Assembly: GCA_013152215.1 (NCBI GenBank) | Contig: JAADGT010000032.1 | Location: 1-11,077, forward strand | Length of the DNA stretch: 11,077 nt | Direction of reading: 5' to 3' | Source of the DNA: Deltaproteobacteria bacterium | GTDB taxonomy: Bacteria > Desulfobacterota > Deferrisomatia > Deferrisomatales > Deferrisomataceae | Part shown: positions 1 through 6,006 of the stretch, one piece after another | Layout of the letters: each line of letters begins with the position of its first letter | Position numbering within the stretch: position 1 is the first letter of the stretch | Translations under genes and position numbers: made by a program | Notes under the pieces: generated by a model | Database searches by the model: none | Seen by the model: the letters and a program-made list of their open reading frames with translations, nothing else | Told to the model about the DNA's origin: nothing

Positions 1-60
1 GAGGCGGCCCCTGCGAGGCCGTTCAGCGAAGGAGGGGCCCCCAGCCCCACCCCCTGGGAA
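1..60. repeat. 60-bp perfect inverted repeat, left copy
   Basis: The reverse complement of these 60 bases is identical at every position to 10987-11046. The match begins at base 1 of the window, so the repeat may extend further left, outside what can be seen. It is very GC-rich and carries C-tracts on this strand (G-tracts on the other). No open frame or transposase is associated with it. Beyond base 60 a weaker resemblance to the right copy continues for about 30 bases (shared CGAAAT/ATTTCG-like and CTAGAA stretches). It is best read as one copy of a dispersed intergenic repeat. Confidence 0.9.
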
Positions 61-199
61 AACCGCGAAATCTTCGAAACACGACCCTAGAAACTAGAGA
101 AATTTCGGGAAGCTCGGCCCGTCAGCAGGGCGGGTGCTCCACCAGACCCCATGCCCCCCGGACTATGATGGGGGCTAGGAGGCAGAAGAGGGTTTCACC
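61..199. other. intergenic, no gene; two potential hairpins
   Basis: No coding region is supported here. The first part is less GC-rich than its surroundings and resembles the corresponding stretch next to the right 60-bp repeat. Two potential stem-loops are visible. GCCCCC at 153-158 pairs with GGGGGC at 170-175, a 6-bp stem with an 11-nt loop. GGCTAG at 173-178 can pair with CTAGCC at 203-208, enclosing a small GGGT-TTC-ACCC stem at 190-200. These lie downstream of mdh on the minus strand and could help end its transcript, but neither is followed by a T-run. Confidence 0.5.
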
Positions 200-261
200 C
201 TTCTAGCCTCCCAGCCTCCTAGCCTCCCAGCTTTTGAGCCTCCCAGCGGGCCAAAGGCCCG
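200..261. repeat. octamer tandem array with GGGCC hairpin, copy 1
   Basis: Read on the minus strand, six consecutive 8-bp units occupy 247 down to 200. Three are GCTGGGAG; the others are GCTCAAAA, GCTAGGAG and GCTAGAAG. They directly adjoin a perfect hairpin with 6-bp arms, CGGGCC at 247-252 and GGCCCG at 256-261, and a 3-nt loop. The same array-plus-hairpin design recurs at 8287-8323 and 10881-10934. Here it lies just after the mdh stop codon, so the hairpin could act as a weak, T-less terminator or an mRNA 3' end stabiliser. That role is inferred. Confidence 0.8.
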
Positions 262-266
262 AAAGC

Positions 267-1196
267 TCAGATGGGCAGCTTCGCCACCAGCCCCTTCACG
301 GCCTCGGCCGAGCGGTCCAGGGCGGCCTTCTCATCCGGGGTGAGGTCGATCTCGAACACCTTCTCCACCCCGCCCTCGCCCAGGAGCACCGGCACGCCCA
401 GGTAGATGCCCTGGTAGCCGTACTCGCCCTCCAGGTAGGCGGCGCAGGGGAGCACCCGCTTCTGGTCCTTCAGGATCGCCTCGGCCATCTGCACGGCCGA
501 CGCCGAGGGCGCGAAGAAGGCGCTGCCGGTCTTGAGGTAGTTGACGATCTCGGCCCCCCCGTTACGGGTGCGCTCGATCAGGGCCTCGATCCGCTCCGGG
601 GGCAGCAGCGACTGGAGCGGGATGCCGCCCACGCTGCAGTACCGGGCCAGGGGCACCATGGAGTCGCCGTGGCCGCCCAGCACGAAGGCCTGCACGTCCT
701 CCACGCTCACCCCCAGCTCCAGGCTCACGAAGGTGCGGAACCGGGCCGTGTCCAAGATGCCGGCCATGCCCACCACCCGCTCCTTGGGGAACCCGCTCAC
801 CTTGAGGGCGGTGTAGGCCATGGCGTCCAGGGGGTTCGACACCACGATGATCACCGCGTTGGGGGACCGGGGGGCCACCTGCTCGGTCACGCTCTTGACG
901 ATCTCGAAGTTCTTGAGCAGGAGGTCGTCCCGGCTCATGCCGGGCTTGCGGGGCAGACCGGCCGTGATGATCACCACGTCCGAGCCGGCGGTCTCGTCGT
1001 AGCCGTTGGTGCCCACCACGTTCACGTTGAACCCCTCCACCGGGCTCGCCTGGAGCAGGTCGAGGCCCTTGCCCTGGGGCACCCCCTCCACGATGTCCAC
1101 CAGGACCACGTCCCCCAGCTCCTTGGCCGCCGCCCAGTGGGCCGCGGTGGCCCCCACGAACCCTGCTCCCACCACCGTGATCTTGTTCCTGGCCAT
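267..1196 (-). CDS. mdh: malate dehydrogenase (LDH-like type)
   Basis: NAD-dependent malate dehydrogenase (309 aa) that interconverts malate and oxaloacetate in the TCA cycle, cytoplasmic. An N-terminal Rossmann fold has GAGFVG at 10-15 and an acidic residue (D34) at the end of strand 2, as expected for NAD. The mobile loop LPRKPGMSRDD gives substrate-binding R83 and R89; R83 is the position that separates malate from lactate dehydrogenases. N121, D149, R152 and the catalytic H176 in GGHGDSM are all present. The length is normal for the lactate-dehydrogenase-like MDH group. The ATG is preceded by GGGAGG with 7-nt spacing. The gene stands alone, divergent from ubiX, with its own likely promoter and a structured leader. 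Confidence 0.96.
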   Translation of the reverse strand: MARNKITVVGAGFVGATAAHWAAAKELGDVVLVDIVEGVPQGKGLDLLQASPVEGFNVNVVGTNGYDETAGSDVVIITAGLPRKPGMSRDDLLLKNFEIVKSVTEQVAPRSPNAVIIVVSNPLDAMAYTALKVSGFPKERVVGMAGILDTARFRTFVSLELGVSVEDVQAFVLGGHGDSMVPLARYCSVGGIPLQSLLPPERIEALIERTRNGGAEIVNYLKTGSAFFAPSASAVQMAEAILKDQKRVLPCAAYLEGEYGYQGIYLGVPVLLGEGGVEKVFEIDLTPDEKAALDRSAEAVKGLVAKLPI

Positions 1197-1218
1197 GGCT
1201 CATCCTCCCGTTTCCCGT

Positions 1219-1228
1219 TCGTGCACGA
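1219..1228. promoter_or_regulatory. 10-bp perfect palindrome in mdh leader
   Basis: TCGTGCACGA is a perfect 10-bp palindrome located 23-32 bases upstream of the mdh start codon, between the leader hairpin and the Shine-Dalgarno sequence. It could be a protein-binding half-site pair or simply part of leader structure. No known operator was recognised. Confidence 0.35.
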
Positions 1229-1237
1229 GTTGCTCCC

Positions 1238-1260
1238 GGACCGGAGGAAGACTCCGGTCC
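1238..1260 (-). promoter_or_regulatory. 9-bp stem-loop in mdh 5' leader
   Basis: GGACCGGAG (1238-1246) and CTCCGGTCC (1252-1260) are perfect reverse complements around a 5-nt loop. With the predicted promoter at 1274-1302, this hairpin would lie within about 10 nt of the transcript 5' end. That is the position where stem-loops protect mRNA from 5'-dependent decay. There is no T-run, so it is not a standard terminator for the minus strand. Confidence 0.55.
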
Positions 1261-1273
1261 ACCAAGGGCCGGC

Positions 1274-1302
1274 ATCCTAGCACCCGCCCCGTTTTTCAGC
1301 AA
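1274..1302 (-). promoter_or_regulatory. putative sigma70 promoter of mdh
   Basis: On the minus strand TTGCTG (1302-1297) and TAGGAT (1279-1274) are separated by exactly 17 bp, a good housekeeping -35/-10 pair in otherwise GC-rich DNA. The 17-bp dyad at 1300-1316 overlaps the -35 box. It would give an mdh leader of about 70 nt. Confidence 0.5.
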
Positions 1303-1316
1303 CGCTAAAAGCGTTG
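1300..1316. promoter_or_regulatory. operator-like dyad overlapping mdh -35
   Basis: CAACGCT (1300-1306) and AGCGTTG (1310-1316) are perfect inverted 7-mers separated by AAA. The site overlaps the predicted mdh -35 box and lies in the divergent mdh/ubiX region, so it could bind a regulator acting on one or both genes. No specific regulator can be named from sequence. Confidence 0.4.
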
Positions 1317-1467
1317 GAGTATGGCTAAAGAGAGCGGCGGTTGGTCGCTGGCCGTGGGCGTTGGGATGGGGTTCCGACCCGGCCGGCGGCCCCGGCCGCA
1401 GGACCTCCTTGACGCCGCCGGCCCAGGGCCGCATTGTTTGGACGCACCACGGGACCGATCCGCGTGC

Positions 1468-1477
1468 GGAGGGGAGG
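1468..1477 (+). promoter_or_regulatory. ribosome binding site fixing the ubiX start
   Basis: A purine-rich GGAGGGGAGG block ends 2 nt before the ATG at 1480; its first GGAGG (1468-1472) has an ideal 7-nt spacing. It argues for the ATG at 1480 over the in-frame ATG at 1321, whose extra 53 residues have no counterpart in the family. Confidence 0.8.
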
Positions 1478-1479
1478 TC

Positions 1480-2043
1480 ATGAGACGAATCGTGGTCGGA
1501 ATCACCGGCGCAAGCGGGGTGGTGTACGGGGTGCGGCTCCTCCAGGTGCTGCGGCAGACGCCGGGCGTGGAGACCCACCTGATCCTGTCGGCCGCTGCCC
1601 GCCAGACCCTGGTGCTGGAGACCGAGTGGTCCGCGGAGGCGGTGGAGGCGTTGGCCGACCGGGCGTACGATCCGGGCGATCTGGCCGCGCCGATCGCCAG
1701 CGGCTCGGTGCCCACGGCCGGCATGGCCGTGGTGCCGTGCTCGATGAAGACCCTGTCGGCCATCGCCCACTCGTACGCCGACAACCTGATCGTGCGGGCC
1801 GCCGACGTGACCCTGAAGGAGCGCCGGCCCCTGGTGCTGGTGCCCCGGGAAACCCCCCTGCACAGGGGACACCTGGAGCTGATGCTCCGGGCCGCCGACC
1901 TGGGCGCGGCCCTGGCGCCGCCCATGGTGGCCTTCTATCATCGGCCCACCACTATCGAGGAGGTGGTGGACCACACGGTGGGCAAGGTGCTCGACCTCCT
2001 GGGGCTGGAGCACCAGCTCTACCGGCGTTGGCACGAGACCTGA
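1480..2043 (+). CDS. ubiX: flavin prenyltransferase UbiX
   Basis: UbiX-family enzyme (187 aa) that joins a dimethylallyl group to FMN, making the prenyl-FMN cofactor used by UbiD-type decarboxylases. The N-terminal GITGASGVVYG is the FMN phosphate-binding turn. Mid-protein PCSMKTLSAIAHSYADNLI and the late VLVPRETPLHRGHL and PPMVAFYHRP motifs are family hallmarks. Length is normal. The start is set by a strong ribosome site and by the family N-terminus. It is first in a plus-strand group with the Nudix and flavodoxin-like genes (32-bp gap to the Nudix gene). No ubiD partner is in the window, so the client decarboxylase (ubiquinone/menaquinone or aromatic-acid pathway) is unknown. No convincing plus-strand promoter was found in the 283-bp divergent region. 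Confidence 0.94.
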   Translation: MRRIVVGITGASGVVYGVRLLQVLRQTPGVETHLILSAAARQTLVLETEWSAEAVEALADRAYDPGDLAAPIASGSVPTAGMAVVPCSMKTLSAIAHSYADNLIVRAADVTLKERRPLVLVPRETPLHRGHLELMLRAADLGAALAPPMVAFYHRPTTIEEVVDHTVGKVLDLLGLEHQLYRRWHET

Positions 2044-2075
2044 TCCGCCCCCACCCACCCCAACGGAGCACCGTC

Positions 2076-2627
2076 ATGCCCAAGCCCTGGCCCGTGGAGG
2101 AGCGAACCCTGGAAGGGGACTTTCGGATCTTTCGGCTGGTGCGCGAGCGGGCCCGCAGCCCCCGCACCGGCGCGGCCCACGACTTCTTCGTGCTGGAGAC
2201 CGGCGACTGGGTGAACGTGATCCCCCTGACCGCCGACGGCCAGGTGGTGATGGTGCGCCAGTACCGGCACGGGGTGAAGCGGGTCACCCTGGAGATCCCG
2301 GGCGGGCTGGTGGACGACGGCGAGGACCCGGCCGAGGCCGCGGCCCGGGAGCTGGAGGAGGAGACCGGGTACCGGCCGGAGCGGGTGATACACCTGGGCT
2401 CGGTGGACGCCCAGCCGGCCCTGCAGAACAACCGGTGCCACACTTACTTGGCCCTGGACTCCGTTCGGGTGGCCGACCCCGCGCCCGATGCGGGCGAGGA
2501 CCTGCGGGTGGTGCTGGTTCCCTTGGACGAGGTGCCCCGCCGGATCGCTGAGGGAGAGATCACCCACGCCCACGTGCTGGCCGCCTTCTACTGGTACGAG
2601 CTGTGGAAGCGCCGGCCCGGGACGTGA
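2076..2627 (+). CDS. Nudix hydrolase, probably ADP-ribose/nucleotide-sugar type
   Basis: Cytoplasmic Nudix hydrolase (183 aa) expected to split nucleoside diphosphates linked to another group. A complete Nudix box spans G77 to Y99: GGLVDDGE, then RELEEETGY carrying the metal-binding glutamates. The N-terminal extension with 'FRIFRLVRERARSP' and the strand 'GQVVMVRQYRHGVKRVTLEIPGG' resemble ADP-ribose pyrophosphatases. The sequence after the box (DAQPALQNNRCHTYLA) differs from the classic ADP-ribose signature, so substrate is uncertain. The ATG at 2076 lies behind a modest GGAG and matches the family N-terminus. Its stop overlaps the GTG start of the next gene, implying coupled translation. 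Confidence 0.88.
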   Translation: MPKPWPVEERTLEGDFRIFRLVRERARSPRTGAAHDFFVLETGDWVNVIPLTADGQVVMVRQYRHGVKRVTLEIPGGLVDDGEDPAEAAARELEEETGYRPERVIHLGSVDAQPALQNNRCHTYLALDSVRVADPAPDAGEDLRVVLVPLDEVPRRIAEGEITHAHVLAAFYWYELWKRRPGT

Positions 2628-3118
2628 GCCGCGGTCCGGTTCGGGTCGGCCTGTTCTGGCACTCCCGCACGGGCACCACCCGGGCCGCCGTGGAGATGCT
2701 GCAGGCCGGGCTCACCGCCCGGGGCGCGAAGCCCCGGATCGCGGAGATCCGGCCCCGGTGGGACCTGCCCTATCCCCTGTGGCTCGCCCTGTCGTTCGTG
2801 CCCGGCATCCGGTTCCCCCTGCGGCCCGTGCCCTTCCCCCCCACGGAGTTCGACCGGGCGGTGCTCGCGTTCCCCAAGTGGACCTTCGCGCACCCGCCGG
2901 TGAACGCGTTCCTGGCCCGGTGGGCCCGCTCGCTGCCGCCCACGGGGCTGCTGGTGACCTGCGGGGGATGGGATCAGGACCGATACCTCGTGGGTTACCG
3001 GAGGCGGCTGGAACGCGCGGGCGTGGAGGTGCGGGCCGCGCTGGCGGTCAAGAAGCGGGACCTCCCCGCCCGAGCCACCCAGGAGGCCCTGGGCCGGTTC
3101 GCCGACCGCCTACTTTAG
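2624..3118 (+). CDS. flavodoxin-like protein
   Basis: Small cytoplasmic protein (164 aa) with a flavodoxin-type fold. The first strand and loop VGLFWHSRTGTTRAA match the FMN phosphate-binding loop. 'FDRAVLAFPKWTFAHPPVNAFLARWA' matches the second FMN-contact strand and the following helix of flavodoxin-family oxidoreductases. 'LLVTCGGWD' is the next strand. The usual G-x-P-x-Y flavin-stacking residues are altered, so FMN binding is likely but not certain. I chose GTG at 2624 because it forms a GTGA overlap with the Nudix stop; GTG at 2603 in the same frame (7 residues longer) is the alternative. No strong Shine-Dalgarno is present, consistent with coupling. It ends 7 bp from the convergent transpeptidase stop. 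The redox partner is unknown. Confidence 0.7.
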   Translation: MSRGPVRVGLFWHSRTGTTRAAVEMLQAGLTARGAKPRIAEIRPRWDLPYPLWLALSFVPGIRFPLRPVPFPPTEFDRAVLAFPKWTFAHPPVNAFLARWARSLPPTGLLVTCGGWDQDRYLVGYRRRLERAGVEVRAALAVKKRDLPARATQEALGRFADRLL

Positions 3119-3125
3119 CCCTCCC

Positions 3126-4397
3126 TCACCGTCCGACCCACAGGGGCAGGCTCAGCTCCCGGACCCCGGAACCGTCCGGCGGGAAGTAGCGGATCACGGC
3201 CGTGTACGAGCCGGGCGGCAGGGGCTGGCCCAGCGTGTCGCGCACCTCCCATACGAAGTTGCGTGAGTCGCCCGGTTCCAGGTGGACCATGGCCTGGGCC
3301 ACCATCTGGGGCCGGAACACCACCCGGCCGGCGTCGTCGCGCACCTCGATGGGGTAGGGGTTGGGCAGGTCGATCGGGGCCCGGGCCTCCACCCGGAACG
3401 TGACCCTCCGCCGGGAGCCGGGCGGACAGTCCAGGCACTGCCACACGGCGAAGGGGTCTGATCCCTCTTGAGGGGCAGGGTCGCTTCCGGCCTGGGGCTG
3501 CGGAAGCCCCACCCGCCGCGCCACGCCCTCCTTCTCGCGCAGCACCGTCTGCAGATCCTTTCGGTCCACCCGATCGGCCACACCCGCCTCCTCCAGGGCC
3601 TGCCACACCTCGTCTTCCGGGGGAAAGCCCAGGCCGTACACGTCCGGGTGAGCCTCGGCCCACACCTCGCCCTCGGGGGTCACGGCCAGCTTCACCGGCA
3701 GGTAAGCGATCTCGACCCGGGTGCCCCGGGTGGCCAGGCCGAACAGCTCGTCGATGTCGCCGTCGCGGGCCCGGATGCACCCGTGGCTCAGGAACTGCCC
3801 CACCGAGGTGGGGAACGGGGTGCCGTGGACGCCGTAGCCCCACACGGACAGCTGGATCCAGTATCGGCCCAGGGGGTTGTCCGGACCGGGGGGCACCTTC
3901 TGCCGGACCACCCGGTTCTCCCGCCGCATCTCTTCCTGAATCGACGGGGGCACCTCCCAGGTGGGGTCCTGCTCCCGGAACAGGATCCGAAACGACCCCA
4001 GCGGCGTGGGCCACGCCGGCCGGCCCAGGCCCACGGGGTACCGGGCCGTGACCCGGCCGCCCTCGAACACGTACAGGGTGGCCTCGGGCACGTTGATCAC
4101 CCACCCATCGTCCGCGAGCGCGGGCACCACGCGGCGGGTGTCCACCCGCAGCTTCTGGCCGGGGTAGATCCGGTCCGGGTCCTGGATCCCGTTCTCCCGC
4201 GCCAGGGTCGTCCAGGGGACCCCCACCCGGGACGCGATCCCCACCAGGGTGTCGCCGGGCCGGACCTCGACCGTTCGCAGCTCGCCCGCCACCTGGCGGA
4301 ACACCCCAAGGCGCGGGCCGCCGGTGGGGAGGTCGTGGGCCCCGGCGACGGCCGCAGCCAGCAGGATCGGCACGAGAAGAAGCGACCAACGAAGCAT
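3126..4397 (-). CDS. secreted LysM-L,D-transpeptidase with C-terminal BsuPI-like domain
   Basis: Envelope enzyme (423 aa) predicted to make or edit peptidoglycan cross-links, or attach proteins to peptidoglycan. Residues 1-20 form a signal peptide (MLRW, hydrophobic LLLVPILLAAAVAG, then AxA-like cleavage near AGA-HD). Residues 42-86 are a LysM glycan-binding repeat with RPGDTL and IYPGQKL. Residues 97-235 are the YkuD catalytic domain with H191 and the S-H-G-C-I-R motif holding catalytic C207. The tail after about 315 has 'MVHLEPGDSRNFVWEVRD' and 'LPPGSYTAVIRY', typical of BsuPI-type beta domains; this last call is by pattern only. Upstream in-frame ATGs at 4439 and 4430 are rejected because they lie before or inside the predicted -10 box and would bury the signal peptide. 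Confidence 0.92.
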   Translation of the reverse strand: MLRWSLLLVPILLAAAVAGAHDLPTGGPRLGVFRQVAGELRTVEVRPGDTLVGIASRVGVPWTTLARENGIQDPDRIYPGQKLRVDTRRVVPALADDGWVINVPEATLYVFEGGRVTARYPVGLGRPAWPTPLGSFRILFREQDPTWEVPPSIQEEMRRENRVVRQKVPPGPDNPLGRYWIQLSVWGYGVHGTPFPTSVGQFLSHGCIRARDGDIDELFGLATRGTRVEIAYLPVKLAVTPEGEVWAEAHPDVYGLGFPPEDEVWQALEEAGVADRVDRKDLQTVLREKEGVARRVGLPQPQAGSDPAPQEGSDPFAVWQCLDCPPGSRRRVTFRVEARAPIDLPNPYPIEVRDDAGRVVFRPQMVAQAMVHLEPGDSRNFVWEVRDTLGQPLPPGSYTAVIRYFPPDGSGVRELSLPLWVGR

Positions 4398-4428
4398 GGG
4401 AAAGCCTTTCTCGGGGGGAGGCCTTCCC

Positions 4429-4456
4429 ATTGTACCCATTCGCGGGCGCGGAGCAA
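4429..4456 (-). promoter_or_regulatory. sigma70-like promoter of the L,D-transpeptidase gene
   Basis: On the minus strand TTGCTC (4456-4451) and TACAAT (4434-4429) are 16 bp apart. TACAAT is a near-consensus -10, rare in DNA this GC-rich. Transcription would begin near 4422, giving a leader of about 25 nt and excluding the ATGs at 4439 and 4430 as starts. Confidence 0.65.
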
Positions 4457-4473
4457 CCGGTGTGAGAGCCGAC

Positions 4474-5028
4474 TCAGGAACGGGTGTCCTGTGGGATCAC
4501 AAACTCCCAGGCGCACCAAAACTCGTCGGGGTGATCGTCCGGCGGACAGGCGATACACCGGGTGCGGACCCTCGGATCGACCGTCCGGGCGAACCCGGCG
4601 TACTCGGCGAGCCCCACCGGCTTGCACGGGAAGTCCGGAAGCCCCTTTCGCTTCCTGGCCGACTGGACCCGGCAGTCCAGCATCCGGAACACGGCCCTCC
4701 GCTCGGAGACCTCGATCGTCTCCTGCAGGTTCAGCCGCGCGTAGAACCGGTGATTCAGGCACTCCACCAACGCCGGGATCCCCCCGCCCGGTTTCATCCC
4801 CAACCGCTCCAGGATCCGCCTGGCCTCGATCACGGTGAACCGCTCCCACGCGGCCCGGTCCGCCTCGATCGCCGCCCCCAGGCCGTGGGCCTTCTCCACC
4901 GCCTGAAACCACAGGCCGTCGTGGGCGAGCCAGTTCTTGGCATCGTCGATCAGCATCCGGATCAACTCCTCCTTGCTCAGATCGTAGAGCATCCGGATGC
5001 CCTCGTTCCCCTTCTGCTTCGCCTCCAT
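4474..5028 (-). CDS. DUF6125-like cytosolic protein with conserved cysteines
   Basis: Protein of 184 aa without signal peptide or membrane segments. The helical N-terminal half 'LSKEELIRMLIDDAKNWLAHDGLWFQAVE' and the C-terminal half 'DCRVQSARKRKGLPDFPC' and 'RCIACPPDDHP' look like the family I know as DUF6125, found in anaerobic bacteria and archaea; function unknown. Cysteines at 119, 135, 158, 161 and 172 are spaced like a metal or cofactor site (C-x2-C at 158/161), which is inference. The ATG at 5028 follows AGGGAGG with 5-nt spacing; an in-frame start 22 codons upstream lacks this. It lies 76 bp upstream of the transpeptidase gene on the same strand, but that gene has its own promoter, so linkage may be incidental. 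Confidence 0.75.
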   Translation of the reverse strand: MEAKQKGNEGIRMLYDLSKEELIRMLIDDAKNWLAHDGLWFQAVEKAHGLGAAIEADRAAWERFTVIEARRILERLGMKPGGGIPALVECLNHRFYARLNLQETIEVSERRAVFRMLDCRVQSARKRKGLPDFPCKPVGLAEYAGFARTVDPRVRTRCIACPPDDHPDEFWCAWEFVIPQDTRS

Positions 5029-5307
5029 GGAGTCCTCCCTACACGATTCGAAAAGAAAACGAAGGGGCGGGGTCTCATCCCAAGCCGCGATCAACGCTGT
5101 TGGCCCCTGAGAGCAGGGGGCAATGGACCTGCTGGAGAGCCGGGCGTGGCCGCATCAGGGACCAGGATTCAGATGACAGTGGACAGAAAGGGACCACCCC
5201 GGCGATCGGTGGAGCATTTTGAACACCTGTCCTCGGCCCGCTGAACTTTGCCTCCCGAAACTCTTGCCCCGCCCCCAGAGGGCTCTCGGTTTCAACGCAA
5301 CGTGGTC
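5029..5307. other. intergenic, 279 bp; one hairpin
   Basis: No coding region is supported. CCCCTG at 5104-5109 and CAGGGG at 5114-5119 form a perfect 6-bp stem with an AGAG loop, midway between the DUF364-like stop and the DUF6125-like start. It lacks a T-run on either strand. A 12-bp leader next to the DUF6125-like start (5029-5040) nearly repeats that of the reductase gene at 7721-7731 (GGGAGGACTC before ATG). No convincing -35/-10 pair was found for the DUF6125-like gene. Confidence 0.45.
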
Positions 5308-6006
5308 TCACGCCCCCGGACAGTGGTGCTCCCATCCGAGCAGCCGGGCCGCGCCCGCGATGCCGACCCCGTACGAGACGACCCTCACCCCAGCCGGCAG
5401 GAGGCCGGCGACCCGCTCCCAAACCCCCTGCACCAGCCCTCCCGCCCCCACCAGAACGGTGCGACACCGGCCGACCGCCTCCGGGGCGTCGGTCAGGGGG
5501 GACCGCTCCCCCAGGCACAGAACCGGCCGCACGGCACACAGGGCGTCGTACAGGCAGCTGTGGCGGCCGACGAGGCAGGCGCAGGGCGGCTCCCCCTCGG
5601 ACCCGAACCGTTCCACGAACCGATCCGCACAGACAGCGGTACCCCGGGTGGAGCACAGGCGGGGCCCCGTGTCCAGCTCGCCGGTCCATGCCAGGTACGC
5701 GTTCGTGGCCGCCAGGAGCCGGGCCCTGTCCGCCGGGCACCCGGCTGGCGACCGAACGAGCTCGACGAGCCCCCCTGTGTAGCGAACCGCCAGGGGGGAT
5801 ATGCACCACCCCTCCGCCCGCCCCACTTGGGCCCGCAACACGAAACGACCCGATCCCGGCCCGAGGCAGTCGATTCCGGGCCAACGGTCGGAGGCGGTCT
5901 CCACCCGGACCACCGTCCCCTCGTGGTCGCTGCACGCCAAGCGCTCCCCGAGCCGCCTCCGAATCGCCGCGACAATGCCGTCTGACTCATCCCTCCGGCG
6001 CTTCAT
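5308..6006 (-). CDS. cysteine-rich protein with DUF364-like C-terminal half
   Basis: Predicted 232-aa cytoplasmic protein. From about residue 140, strand-helix alternation 'ACLVGRHSCLYDAL', 'RPVLCLGERSPLTDAP', 'RTVLVGAGGLVQGVWERV' and 'VRVVSYGVGI' resembles the Rossmann-like domain of DUF364 (often called putative heavy-metal chelation). 'RARLLAATNAYLAW' fits the N-terminal half of that family. This is pattern recognition, not an alignment. Thirteen cysteines in 232 residues is far above normal and includes C-x-C and C-x6-C spacings, suggesting metal or thiol chemistry. The ATG at 6006 overlaps the reductase-rhodanese stop by 20 bp; a GTG at 6024 is the alternative. The overlap implies co-transcription with that gene. 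Another frame beginning at 5990 is a shadow with poor composition. Confidence 0.65.
   Translation of the reverse strand: MKRRRDESDGIVAAIRRRLGERLACSDHEGTVVRVETASDRWPGIDCLGPGSGRFVLRAQVGRAEGWCISPLAVRYTGGLVELVRSPAGCPADRARLLAATNAYLAWTGELDTGPRLCSTRGTAVCADRFVERFGSEGEPPCACLVGRHSCLYDALCAVRPVLCLGERSPLTDAPEAVGRCRTVLVGAGGLVQGVWERVAGLLPAGVRVVSYGVGIAGAARLLGWEHHCPGA

Noticed and set aside
1321..1479. N-terminal extension of UbiX from ATG 1321
   Set aside because: The extra 53 residues are not family-like and a strong ribosome site precedes ATG 1480.
562..2058. A 498-codon minus-strand open frame across the mdh/ubiX gap
   Set aside because: It overlaps the real mdh and ubiX frames, ignores the intergenic signals and has a low-complexity G/R/H-rich product.
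3468..4838. A 456-codon plus-strand open frame opposite the transpeptidase
   Set aside because: It is a complementary-strand shadow with no recognisable domain; the minus-strand frame has signal peptide, LysM and YkuD motifs.
5493..5990. Minus-strand frame starting with ATGA overlap at the reductase stop
   Set aside because: The overlap and nearby GGAGG look attractive, but the product is R/S/W/P-rich without a fold, whereas the 5308-6006 frame gives plausible strand-helix structure.
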